This document shows, in pieces, positions 11,883-23,075 of a stretch of 64,000 bases of DNA. Origin of the DNA: Rosellinia necatrix (taxonomy: Eukaryota; Ascomycota; Sordariomycetes; Xylariales; Xylariaceae); the NCBI GenBank assembly GCA_021209875.1, contig JAGYVD010000009.1, positions 2,418,001-2,482,000 on the forward strand. Reading direction: 5' to 3'. The position numbers and the translations under genes are program-made. Under the pieces are notes generated by a model. That model searched no databases. It was given only the letters and a program-made list of their open reading frames with translations, and was not told the origin of the DNA. The first letter of the stretch is position 1. Each line of letters opens with the position of its first letter.

Positions 11883-14800
11883 TAAAAGATCAAACCCCAC
11901 ACGGCCGGGAGACGATGGCTAAGCTAATAATGGAACAGGCGAGTATCCTGTGACGCAGCCGATCGAGAAATCACGAGGTTATCGAGGATTGTCGCAGGTG
12001 GCGCGGCCGTCCGCAGTGAGACACGATACCAGACGGCGGATTTCACGGCGGCACACAGAGCGGCACAGGCAATTGGGATGCGGGAGGCAGCGAGCGAGTC
12101 AGTCGGCCGTGATGGTCGAGGCAGGGCGGCTGACGGAGCAGAGAAAGGCAGAAACTCGAACAATTGGTGGCCGGATGTGCAGCAGAGCAATGGCTATGAA
12201 AGATGAGAGGTATCCGAACCCAGCCTCTCGGCCTCTATCTAAGAGAGGAGTCTATCGCTAGAGGTGAGCGTGTGCAATGCCAGTTGACGCTCGAGATAGC
12301 ACGGGAAACGCTCAGAGAGAGCGAACTAAAGACAGTAGACGGAAACGAGGGCACAAGACAAGTCTCGGGGAGGCGTCAGTGCATCACGACGCGCGTGTAG
12401 GGATCGACTAGCGGGGACCGACGAGGGTGGAAACGATTGATGAGAGTGAGCTCGGCGACGGATTGTCGGTAATAACGACAGATATTGACGGCGAACGATG
12501 ACGATGACGACAACGACGACGGAAAAAAAAGGTGTCGACAACGACAACAACAACAACAACAACGACAACAGCAGCGAGACAGCGGAGACAGCGGAGACAA
12601 CGGAGACAGCGGCGAGGGCGGAAACAACGGAGACGACGCGGGCGAATGGGTATAAAAAGGGGTGAGGGTATCGCGAAAAGAGGAAGGGTCGGAAGACGCA
12701 GGTCGACGTCCAAGGTTCGCTGGCGTTGTTTCCAAGGAACAAGAGAGGTCGGAGGCTGGGAGGGATGGTGAAGAAGCCGCGGCTCGCCGTGGTTGTCGTG
12801 TAGGGACAATGTTGACGGTGGAAGGAGGGAGGTAGCAGACAACGGAATAGAGGAGGATAGGTAGAGAGGTAGGTAGGCGGTTCGGACAAGATGAAGTGGA
12901 GGCCTGGGCTATTGGCTGGGTTCGTCGCGGGAGCAGTGGCTGGTTTGGTTGGCTGCTGCGAGGGAGGCGCTGGGGGACATGGGAGACCGGGATTGGGGGA
13001 GGGCCTCTCTAATACCAATCAATCAATCAATCAATCAAATAGATTACCTGGGTGTGCATTGTGCGTATTGTGCGTGCTGTGCGCATGGGAGTTGCGCCTA
13101 CACCACCACTGCTTCTGGCCTTCTACTACTACCTACTAGGTAGGTATAAGCTGTCGGCGGCAGAGGTGGTATGAGCCCAAGGCCTTGCTGAAAGGGGTTC
13201 CCTACCCAGGCTAGGTAGGTTGGCAGCTCCAGCATTTGCCTAGCGGCCTCCAGCGGGCAAGTGCATAACAAAGGCAAAGATAATGTACCTTACCTGCCTA
13301 GTCTAACTAAGTACCTACCTCTCACAATATCAAACCTATCCAGTCCCATCTTCATCTTGTCTCTGCCAACTTTTACAATTGTACAAAGCCATGACTACAA
13401 TCATATTCGTTCCTTTCTTTGCCCCATTGCTGCCCCGTAGAAATAAAAATACAACACGTATATAGTCAGTCAGTCACATGTTGGATAGATATAACACATT
13501 TTACCATGTAGTGTACTACCCACGCAGGCATGCCTGAGGACTACCAGGTAGGTAATAACCACATACTACTGGTGCTCTGTGTTTGACAGGCCTTACCGAC
13601 TGTTTATGTGCACTGTATGCTCTTGACGGCTGGGTAGGTACCTGCTAGGTTTTATAAAAGCATTGTTATCATACTGTCTCGTAAAAGAAAATACTAGTAA
13701 GCCATGCTCTACCATTCTGGAGGCTGTCTTATCTCCCTACGGGGTACCTATCTACCCAAGAAACCTACCCAACCTACCTACCTACCCAGGCAGGTAGGTA
13801 CTCGACTAATGTTAAGATAGGCAACTTTTGTAGAAAATGATATGGCAATGTGCCTTGATGTGACGTGTTGGTAATTCGATTATAAGGCAGTGACACACAG
13901 GAACCAGGAAACACATGGCGGTGCGTATACAAAATTCAAGTCCTGGGTGTAAGTACCGTGCCTATCATTAGTGCTGGAGGCAGGCAGGGCAGTAATAAAT
14001 ACATACATGGCATAATACTCGCTTGGCTCTGTGGGCTGTGGGCGGGCGCTATTAGAAGAGATGGGGCTAACCCAAGTAAATTCCGTGACAGTCTCAGTAT
14101 GTACATACCTCGAAACATAGCGTGAATTATCCTCGCCCACCCACCTCCTACCTACCTAGGTAGTTACATGAGTACATATATACTTTTTAGGCGCTTCCTG
14201 GCGCTCCTGAGGAATTTGACACTAGGCCTTATCCAGGTGGTACGTAGCCTACAACCGGGTACCTCATAGCTAATTCAACACGAACCGTCCATTGCCGTGC
14301 TAAGGTGCAGCATTTTCAATTTTGAAAGTCATGTGCCCGCCAGTGATACATACACGTTGAATTCCTAGCAGCAGTGCAGCACACACAAGTTGGCCATTCC
14401 CGCAGCCGATACCTTTGTCTCTGCATACCTCCCTCCGTTGGTCCTGTCAGCCCACACACAACCGGACCAACAATCACCTGAGTAAGATCTCTGCCTCCAA
14501 ATGTGCAACAGCTGCATCCAAGTAACCAAGCCCTACCAAAACAAACTGCTATTCACCAACAGTGCCGGTAGCTCTTCCCATTTTATTGCCATGGTATTCA
14601 TGGTATTCATGGTATTCATGGTATTCATGGTATTCATGGTATTCATGGTATTCATGGTATTCATGGTATTCATGGTATTCATGGTATTCATGGTATTCAT
14701 GGTATTCATGGTATTCATGGTATTCATGGTATTCATGCCTGGCAGCTGACGCTCGTCGACGCTCGTCGACGAATGTATTCATCCTTCCTCCTGGTCTGGG

Positions 14801-17473
14801 CAACCAATCGGTTCCTCTCCTCTGCGTCCTCTCCTCTTTGGGATGCATAGCCTCAGCACAGTCTACGCCTTCAATCTTCGACGCGGCCCTCTCTCGACCA
14901 CCATATACATATACGCCTTGATGTCTGTAATACGCTTCGCACTCGTACCACCACCGCCTGGTTGACGGCAACAGCCCTGCTATCAATCCACTTGCCACCG
15001 AAGTCAACCATATAGTTATACGGATCGTGTCGTTGTTACCGCATGCCCCAATTACGCCTTTGTAGCCGGGTTTGCGCGTGTCTCGCCGGCAGCCCTTGTC
15101 CTCCAGTAGTTGTCGCCACCAGCCCGAACTCATAAACACTCCGCAGAATATGGCCAGTTCACTGGCAGCGTATAACGTGCCTCAGCGGGTTGAAGGTCCG
15201 TATTAATGGCCATTGGCCAGTCGTCGACCTCATCCACCTTCCTTTCATAGCTGCGCCTATCATACCCGGTATATGCCACATGGACACGCGGTAGTACTGC
15301 TATGCGGCTTAGACAAACAATATGCCTTGAACATCTGCTTTAAGTGTCGACAAAGCACACTGCCAGCGAAGACCTAGCCTGCGCAGGGAGGGTCCTTGGA
15401 CATGACTGTATGCCAATATGTAAGTGCAACCAGGGGTATTCTCAGACTAGCTATTTTTGAATAGGAGAACTTCCCTCCCATACGAGCCCACATCTATTTC
15501 GAGTAACGTCTGATTACATAGTTGGATGCGCATCTGATCTCACTTCACTTGCCCATCACAAGATCAACAGTCGTGTACCCGCTCGCGCCTCGGGCGTTGC
15601 GCCCCTACGTGTGTACACATGTTGTCCTAATGAATCAGCTCCGCGGGCAATTTATGCTGAAAGCCACCAAAGATCAGGTGGTGGTGGTGGTGGTGGTGTT
15701 GATGGTGGCTAACCATCTCAGCTCCTCGACACAGGGACCCGTTACAGGGCTAACATCCGCTGTTTAAAACGGGCCGGAAGAGCTGTATCGTCCTCTAGCT
15801 GTGTTTTGCTTCCGTTACCGATCAGGTCTCGTCCACGGCACTGTCGATATGTCGGAGTTCGGGGGTCAGTACCGACGTTCTTATCGGATAGGTATCTGAA
15901 ACCTCAATTGGATCCGTGAGCGATCATCGATGAAATGTCCCGATCGAGCACCAGGTAGATAGTACACATAGCCTTACGGTTAGCGGCACACTACACGAGC
16001 TGTATTCTCAGCTATTCAGGGCAATAAACACGACATCCGGAGCAATTGTAGTGTGTTCCACAGCGAGGCTAGCCAGGGTGACTTCGATGATTCATCCCCG
16101 AATCCGTATGGTCCCGTTGGCTGTGCCCTGCTGAGCTTCTCGTAAATATATCTACTGACTCCAATACCAGTTTTTCCCCAGCTTACTAATGTCGACGCGC
16201 GGGCGGCGGGTAGTTGCTAATAAAACAATATTGAAGTCTCGGAAGAGAGCTTGCGCGGACATGTTGGCTCCGAAGAAAGACGGCAGAACCACCCCCCTCG
16301 GACAGCGAGACCAGGAGACCCAATGCAGGCATGTCGTCGACACGACTTATTTGTTTACGTTGGAATATCTCTGAGTTGTCAGTCCGTGCTGCGAGTATAC
16401 AGCAAAACGTCCTGCAAGATATATGCGTCCTGCAATTCACAATTCATGCATTCAACCGACCATCCCGGGAGGGTCAAGGGCATTTCGAGCGCCAAGATGT
16501 CTCTCAAGAAATAAATGGCCCAGATAGGTTACCTCCCAGGCCAAGCCAAGCCACCAAGAAACAACACTTACCCCAGCTACTGTAGCAAGGAGATATGTAT
16601 GCACATTGATCCTAGAATTTCCCGACGGGGGCCAATAAACACAACCCTGGGAGACACTCTGCTGCTAATTAACTCCAGCCACCAAAATGCCAGCGAGTAG
16701 TTCATCCGATGCCACAACACATATCGGCTAGGGTGCCAATACTACTAAAAGGACCAACGGGTGAAAGAGAGCAGACTGCGCAGTTTGGCTCAATTTGACT
16801 GTCCGGAGAATACTTATAAGACTATAAGTAGGTAATGAGAGACCAAAGCATACACTATGTATGCCGGAGTCGGTGCTCTCGATGCAATGGATAATGAGAT
16901 GTTCCCCAAGTTGTCTTTGCGGTTTTTAGCAGGTGGACTTCACCAGCACCTGCTTTCTATAGCCCCCCCTGGCCTGGATAGGTGACCCTGGCATACGTTG
17001 GCATCAGCCTTGCGCTCGTGCGTTCCGACTACGACTCCCCTTCTTTCTGCCCCTCCAATTAGATCGCAAGCCTTGCGCCTCGAGAAGCCGAGGTGCGCAC
17101 CGCATACTATGGTTGCGTGATGTCTTGAGACAACCCCTGTGTCAGTCGAGTTTCCTGCGCTTTTGTTTTATTCCTCAGCCTCGCCTTTTCCTTCTAGACT
17201 TGCAGACATGCGGTCTCGTCGTTTCACATATTCTCGGTTGCCCATCATTTTACCTCCCCCTCCTCTCGCCCCTTTTTAATTTACCTTTCGTCTTCACTTT
17301 CCTTTTTGTTGTCTGAATTTCTTATCTCTTCCAACCCCCCTTCTTTTTGTCACACAACCCCCAATCTGACAGATCAGTTCTGTTCGTTGGACTTCGAAGG
17401 AGGACCGTTCAGGGCTGGCACTCCATCATCTTTACTATCGAGCACGAGCCCTTCGTTATACACACTCACCGAG
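11883..17473. other. Polymerase gene leader and repeat-rich intergenic region
   Basis: 11.9-13.0 kb is purine-rich on the plus strand and pyrimidine-rich on the minus strand, as expected for the long 5' leader and promoter of the polymerase gene. It contains CAA/CGA repeats and GGAGACAGC-like units near 12540-12630, and a CAAT microsatellite near 13016-13036. From 13.1 to 14.2 kb there are many TACCTACC/GGTAGGTA tracts. The 9-bp minisatellite lies at 14591-14734. The final few hundred bases before 17474 are the CT-rich leader of the thioredoxin-fold gene. Long open frames around the low-complexity DNA are not credible genes. Confidence 0.6.
14591..14737. repeat. Perfect 16-copy 9-bp minisatellite
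   Basis: The unit ATGGTATTC is repeated sixteen times without any mismatch from 14591 to 14734, followed by a partial ATG. Because the unit is three codons long and stop-free in the frames concerned, both strands are open across it (Met-Val-Phe or Tyr-Ser-Trp on plus, His-Glu-Tyr on minus). That openness is not evidence of coding. Confidence 0.97.
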
Positions 17474-18541
17474 ATGTTTTCAAACCTGACAACCAAACTA
17501 GCGATGAGGAAAGCGGGGCTGTCAAGCGACGCCCTCAACTTCTCCCCCAAACCCAGTAAGCCCACAAAGGACAATTCCGCCCCTGCCGATGGGGTGGGCG
17601 GCTCTGATGGTTCGGGCTGGCCCGCCTGGATGAGCACAAAGAACCTGCCACTCACCGCTCAGGCGTGGCTCTCGCCCGCCCCGCCACCGGTGCCCGTCGC
17701 CGCCGGGTGTCCCGGGCCGGGCGACCTTGCCCCACTCGATCGTGACCGTCAGCTCGAGTTCGGCGGAGGCCGGCCTGTCATCGTGCTCTTCATGCGATGC
17801 GTCGGCTGTGCCTGTACGTACCTTTTTTTTTTTTTAGTCCCTTCTTCCCCACCCCCTCGCCTCCTAAATACATAACGTATAATATCTTTCTTCTCTACTC
17901 GTATCAGTCCCCCGCAACTGACGCCCCGCCCCGCCCCCCGTCTAGTCGCGCAGAAGTCATTCCTCGCGTTGCGCACGCTCGCGGCCAAGAAACAGGGTGG
18001 CGGCCTCCGGTGCGTCGTGGTATCGCATTCGTCGGCGGCCGCGACGCGTAAGTGGACGGACATGCTGGGCGGGTCGTGGAACGTCGAGGTCGTGGTCGAC
18101 GAGGACCGCGCCATCTACGCGGCCTGGGGGCTAGGCGTGGGGAATCTGTGGTATATGTTTAACCCCACGACCCAGGTCCAGGGCTGGAAGGAGAAGGGGT
18201 GGCTGGGCATCAAGGTCGCCGACGCGATCCAGCGGACCGGCGAGGCGGACCGTCTGACCTCGGCGGTGGCAAGGGACGGCGGCAGTGCCGGTGTAAAGAG
18301 GACAGGCACGGGTTTAAGCACCAGAAGTCAAGGTAGTAGAAGTGGTGGGGCGAGAGAGAACGAGGCGGGGAATGAGGCTGACGTCGCCGCTGCCGGCCCT
18401 TCTACTATCATGGGCAACAAGTGGCAACAAACCGGCCTCTTCGCCGTCGACGGGCGTGGCACTGTTGTCTGGGGTGCGAAGGCGCTGCGCGCTGACGATA
18501 CTATGGACCTGGATGCGGCTGCTGCCGCCCTCGGGTTTTGA
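17474..18541 (+). CDS. Thioredoxin-fold AhpC/PRX-like protein
   Basis: Two exons (17474-17813 and 17946-18541) encode 311 residues. The 132-bp intron has GTACGT and TCTAG ends and joins RCVGCA to FAQKSFLALRTLA. The core resembles the fungal AhpC/TSA-like (PRX-like2) thioredoxin fold. The segment GRPVIVLFMRCVGCAFAQK supplies the strand-loop-helix with a CxxC-like site (CVGC), followed by LRCVVVSHSS, and later VDEDRAIYAAWGLG and the late strand GLFAVDGRGTVVWG. Such proteins are putative redox proteins of the cytosol; peroxidase activity has not been shown for most. Residues 1-90 are a low-complexity, proline-rich leader, and a Gly/Ser-rich insert of about 60 residues sits before the last strand. 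The start ATG (context ACCGAG) is the first giving a sensible N-terminus; the upstream in-frame reading is leader sequence. Confidence 0.86.
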
Positions 18542-20774
18542 TTTTATCTGTAAGTGAGATGGGTAGTTGGTGTTGTGTTACTTTGCCTATGATCATGAGC
18601 AAGGAGTCCGGCGTTTGGTGGGCGGGGTTCACTATTTCACACGTCACAAGACGATACTGGTCGTACTAGAGGTCGACACCGGGATGCTGTAACTTATGCG
18701 CTCCCCCCGAAGCAAGGACCGGCAGAGCGGCAGAGCGGTTGGTTCCGTTGGCCCTATCGCTGAGGAAGGGCACGTGGTACTTACTCGCCTAGCCCGATAG
18801 CTTGCGTCACAAAGATGCATGTTTAGTCCCTGACGGGTGCGCAAGAATCACCACATAATGGGTCGGAATCCCAACGAGAGGAACACCGTATGACTAAATG
18901 ACGAATAGTTGTGTGCTGCATGGTATATATACATGCATACATAACACTATTCGCCGTATGTATGTGACTGGTATGCAGGTAACCATTTCGGTCCCTTACA
19001 ATGAGGCTCTATATCCATGGTGCATCCATCCATCCACTCATCCCCCTCGTTCCACTCGTAAATGAACGTATTGGCTACCATTATATCCACCAGCCGAATC
19101 GTCACACCTGGACTAGTACTGACAGGGCTAATATTACCTTTAATCCTCCTATGTATATCGCCCTATGTATATCAATCCCCGACCCAAACCCCGCTAGAAC
19201 CACAGATGCCTAGGTCCCCGTTTCGTGTCTAGCAGAGAAGTCACACATCTGATAGCTGCTCTCAATTCAAGCTCACAGCGAGTAACCCGTTTCGTTTTGC
19301 GTTTTTTTTTTTTTTTCCTTTTCTTTTTCTTTTTTTCTTTTTTTTATTGGCCTTCCCGGACGATCGCCCACCTGGACAAACGAGGCAAAACGAAACGTCC
19401 TGAAAAACGGGGTTCGTATAAAGTCGCTCGTTTAAGATTGGACGAAGCCATAGTATACGAAGTTCCCGAAACCTATAATGACAAGCACTTATAGATACGA
19501 AACATATATAAAAAAAAAAAACTCCACTGCTCCTCCCAATTTCCGGGGCGGGATCCCCTGGCCGAAGGAACGCTAATACCCCCAGCCTAAGGTTTTGACT
19601 TTGGCCCCTTAGTCTCGACTAACCGAGCATATGGCATGATAAAGCTGGGTACGATGCTATCCAACGTTGTCCCCTGCCTGAGGAACACTCCCCTTTCCCA
19701 TGGCTCAACCAACCCAACCCCAGGCACGAAACCCCCCGCCTCGATCAGAAGGAGACGGGCTATGAGTAGCAAATGATAATACGAAGTGCTTTCGGACCAG
19801 AATAAGTTGCCTGGGTAAGTTAATAAAGCCTAGCTGCCTGCTCAACTCCTACATGCAATTGAGAACCGGAAAAGGAGAGGGAAAAAAACTCCGCCGTTTG
19901 CCATAGGTTAACCATCCCACCCCCTTCTGACCAGGAAAAACAAAAAAAAAAAAGTGACACAAAACAAATACCACTGCTCTGCCCAAATGCTCTGTTACAG
20001 AATTGGAATTGTTGAAACCCGAAAACACAACCAAGACCATGTATTTCCTTTTCCTTTTGCTTTTGCTCTTTCCCTCGCTTTCTCCCTTGTCCTCTCTGCT
20101 CACACATTACTCGCGGTCCAGTATTCATCAACTCAAATAATAACTCGAAAACACAACAACTCCGCATTGAACCTTCCTCTGTAGTAAATGAGTTGCCCGA
20201 TGAGACGAGGTATGCACGACAACTCCGGTTGGAATCCTTTACCGCCCTTGCCGCTGGTAGTAGTACCCAAACAACGGAAAGCAGATTGCCGCGATGCCCT
20301 TTCCCTTAACCGTCCAGATGCCGTCAAGTTTCCTGGATGCTATTTTGTGTTTTTTTCGCTAATGAATGGGTTTCGTGAGTCCATCGCCGTCTTGAGAAGA
20401 AAAAAATATCGGCACCCTCCTCGGCGAAGAGTAGCGATTATATATAATCGGAACGAAGTGGGCCCTCCGCCGTTTGAATGTCATTGTCGGTAAGCCCATT
20501 GACTCCGGATCCGAAGAAAAGAAACGGGAATAGAAACTAGAACTCCGGAAAACCAAATCCACCATGTTGCTGCCCCCACCCCAAAACCTGTGCGTTTCCG
20601 TATGATGCATCGTCGAAGGCCTGAACACCATGCTGATGCAGGATATCTTATCCCTTTGTCCCTGAGAAACTGCCCGACCTGAACACCATTTTGCGTATAC
20701 CGCCCTCATACCTACTCGCCGCTTTATTTCCCGACCAGCCCCAGTTCGCTAGAATACTTATTGTGATGCCAGGC
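18542..20774. other. Intergenic region between convergent genes
   Basis: This lies between the 3' ends of the thioredoxin-fold gene (+) and the five-exon gene (-), so it contains both 3' UTRs. It has a T-rich tract near 19300-19350 and several short A runs. No credible coding region was found. Confidence 0.55.
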
Positions 20775-22490
20775 TTATCCCCAAACGCTGGCCTGAACAC
20801 CAAGGCCGGATTTGTTTCCCCAAACTCCAGACCGATTTCCCCACCCATTGTAACCGTCAACCGTGGCACTAGTCGAGTTTCCGGGACCGCCAGACGTTGA
20901 GGGCCCGTGATTATTCTCGTCACCGTTTCCCGAAGCCGAAATGCCGTGGCTCAAGGGAGAAGGGAGAGGTGTTGTAGATGACTTTGTCAGAGCTGGATTT
21001 GGCACCTGCGAGCTAATCGATGGTCGGGTGCCAATCGGCGCTACTATGCCCCCTGATTGGCTTGGCCGAGATTGCATACCGGATCTCGGCGGCGACCCGC
21101 CGGTGGGGGATGAATTTGTTGTACGAATGGCCCCAACGTTGGCCGATGGATTGGACTGCGGACTGGCATTACTATTGGCTCGAGATAGAACATGGGAGTC
21201 GCCTGGTTGCGGCGCACCACTTTCGCCGACACCGGGGCCCGGACGTCCGTAGTCGAAGGCGAGCGGAGAGGGACCACGCTGAGACGTAGTAGTGGATAAG
21301 CCAGTAACGCCGGATCGACTAGAGGGGGCATCATCGTAGTGGCCGTCACCATACAAGGCGTTGCGTTGACGTTGGATCAAATCACGACGCTCGTCTTCGG
21401 AAAGGCTGCTAGGGCTAAGGGCGCGGTCAGGTTTGCCATTGTAGGATATGTCAACGGTATCTAACCCGATTTCAGGTTAGCAAAGCGTCCACGGAAAACA
21501 CGATGGGATAGGCGGTATTGTGAGAACATATGACGGCAAGTCGGAGACAGCTTTACACGATTTCAGGATGAAACAAGATGGATATGATGCTGCGAGTGAA
21601 GCAACACCCAAACTCCGTGTCAAGAATTTCTTTTCTTTTGATTTCGATGCAAATTTTGTGCTATACAGAGCTGGGAGGCCTACTTCGGTTGTATTGCTGC
21701 TCCTGATGATAGTTGCGAAGCTCTCGCTCCCGTTGAGCCGCCATCCTCCGCTTGGCCTGCATCATCTGCTCCGCCTCGTTGGATCCTCGAGAAGTTTGGT
21801 GGCGTTGAGCGGCGTAAAAGTTCTGTAGATTGGGACCGGGATGGGTACCGGGCCGGGGTTCGGAGAACTCCACGGAGTGTCGTGGTCCGTGATGTCCGGA
21901 CGCAACTCGACCATCTACGCCGCAATTAGCCGTATTTCTTTGAATTGGGCCAGACACTCGGTGTCTTTGACTCAGGCGCCCCATGATCATTTGAAGCACC
22001 AGGAGAACTCACGTCGGCCAGGAGGAACGAACATCTTCCCGCTCTTAACTAGGTTGTCTATGGCCCGTTCGACCTCTAGAAACGAATCCGTCAGCTCTAT
22101 TTTTTCGCCCGATCGACTCTTCAACGCTAATGATTTGTTGTACGTTTGGCGAGTCCATCTCGATGTGGAAAGGATGATAGATATGATAAACAAGGCCAAT
22201 CGGTCGCTTCGTTTTGCAACTTTTCTGACACTGATTTGACCGGTTTCTGGTATTGACACGTACCCTCTAATTGATGCGTAAACGCCGACGATTCATCGCG
22301 AGGGATGACAGAATTGGCGCCTGAACCTGATTAGCTGATATGAATTCCTGCGCGAACGGCGCCCCGTCTCGCAAACAGACGTACCCGATGATCGTGGAGG
22401 TGGAGGTGGCGTTTGGTGGTCCCAAGCAGGTTGCGGCGGGACAGCTGGACCAGCACTAGGCCATTGGGAATCACCATAGTATTGCGCCAT
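20775..22490 (-). CDS. Conserved fungal protein of unknown function, five exons
   Basis: I do not recognise a function. Exons 22490-22385, 22320-22264, 22075-22013, 21914-21684 and 21460-20775 give 380 residues. Introns have good signals: GTACGT, GTACGT, GTGAGT and GTAGGC donors, with a perfect GCTAAC branch point before the last acceptor. The protein starts MAQYYGDSQWPSAGP. It has a short helical segment EVERAIDNLVKSGKMF, then a Gln/Arg-rich stretch (EAEQMMQAKRRMAAQRERE) that may be a coiled coil, then LSPSSLSEDERRDLIQRQ. A Ser/Pro/Gly-rich disordered tail follows and ends GLGVQASVWG. The helix, the SEDERRDLIQRQ block and the ending look like the conserved parts of a family found in other filamentous ascomycetes; this comparison is from memory, not a search. 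Without splicing the gene looks like unconnected fragments, so automated calls could miss exons 2 and 3 (57 and 63 nt). Confidence 0.8.
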
Positions 22491-23003
22491 ATTGGTTTTA
22501 TTTGATATCGTTCCTACTACGTGACTTCGAGGCGGTTGCCAATAGGCTATTCGTGACCAGGTAGATGTGGCAGTTTGGGGAGTTGAGCACCAGGGATGTT
22601 CTAGACAGAATACGTTAGCCATGTTGGTCAACATCACGATTACGGGCCATGAACGGGGCCGCCCGGGCTTTCTGTGACATCGAGAGGCAGAGTATTCCAC
22701 GCAAGCAGAGCGCCAGGCTTTTGGGTAAGAGGCGCTGTCTATCTGGCAAGCGGTATGCTGGGCAGTGAGAGGTTGATGCGTGTCGAGCTGGACCCGGGTG
22801 GGCTAACTCTACCAGCGATGATGGCCGTAGTTGATGAGCATACAGGAAGTTTGACTGCTGCCAGCAGACAGCCCGTTAGGCGAGGCGCTGTTCCGTCTTG
22901 CCCCGGCCGTTGTTCGTCCCCTCGATTTCGTTGGCCCGAATCGCGCCAGTCCGAAGAGGCGGTATGGCATGAATGAATAGGGGGAGACAGCCGACACATG
23001 CAA

Positions 23004-23075
23004 TAGGGTAGACAATAGGGCAGACAATAGGATGGACAGTAGGGTAGACAGTAGGGTAGACGGTAGGATAGATAA
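23004..23075. repeat. 12-bp tandem repeat, six imperfect copies
   Basis: Six consecutive 12-bp units fit the pattern TAGGGTAGACAA, with substitutions mostly in positions 5-7 and 11-12. The tract is purine-rich and lies a few hundred bases upstream of the five-exon gene on the minus strand. Confidence 0.85.

Noticed and set aside
12326..13018. 230-codon minus-strand frame and nested frames at 12.4-12.8 kb
   Set aside because: Pyrimidine-rich low-complexity DNA in the leader of the polymerase gene; three frames are open at once and no domain is present.
14501..14921. Open frames over the 9-bp repeat coding MVF or YSW repeats
   Set aside because: The unit is a multiple of three and stop-free, so open frames arise automatically on both strands.
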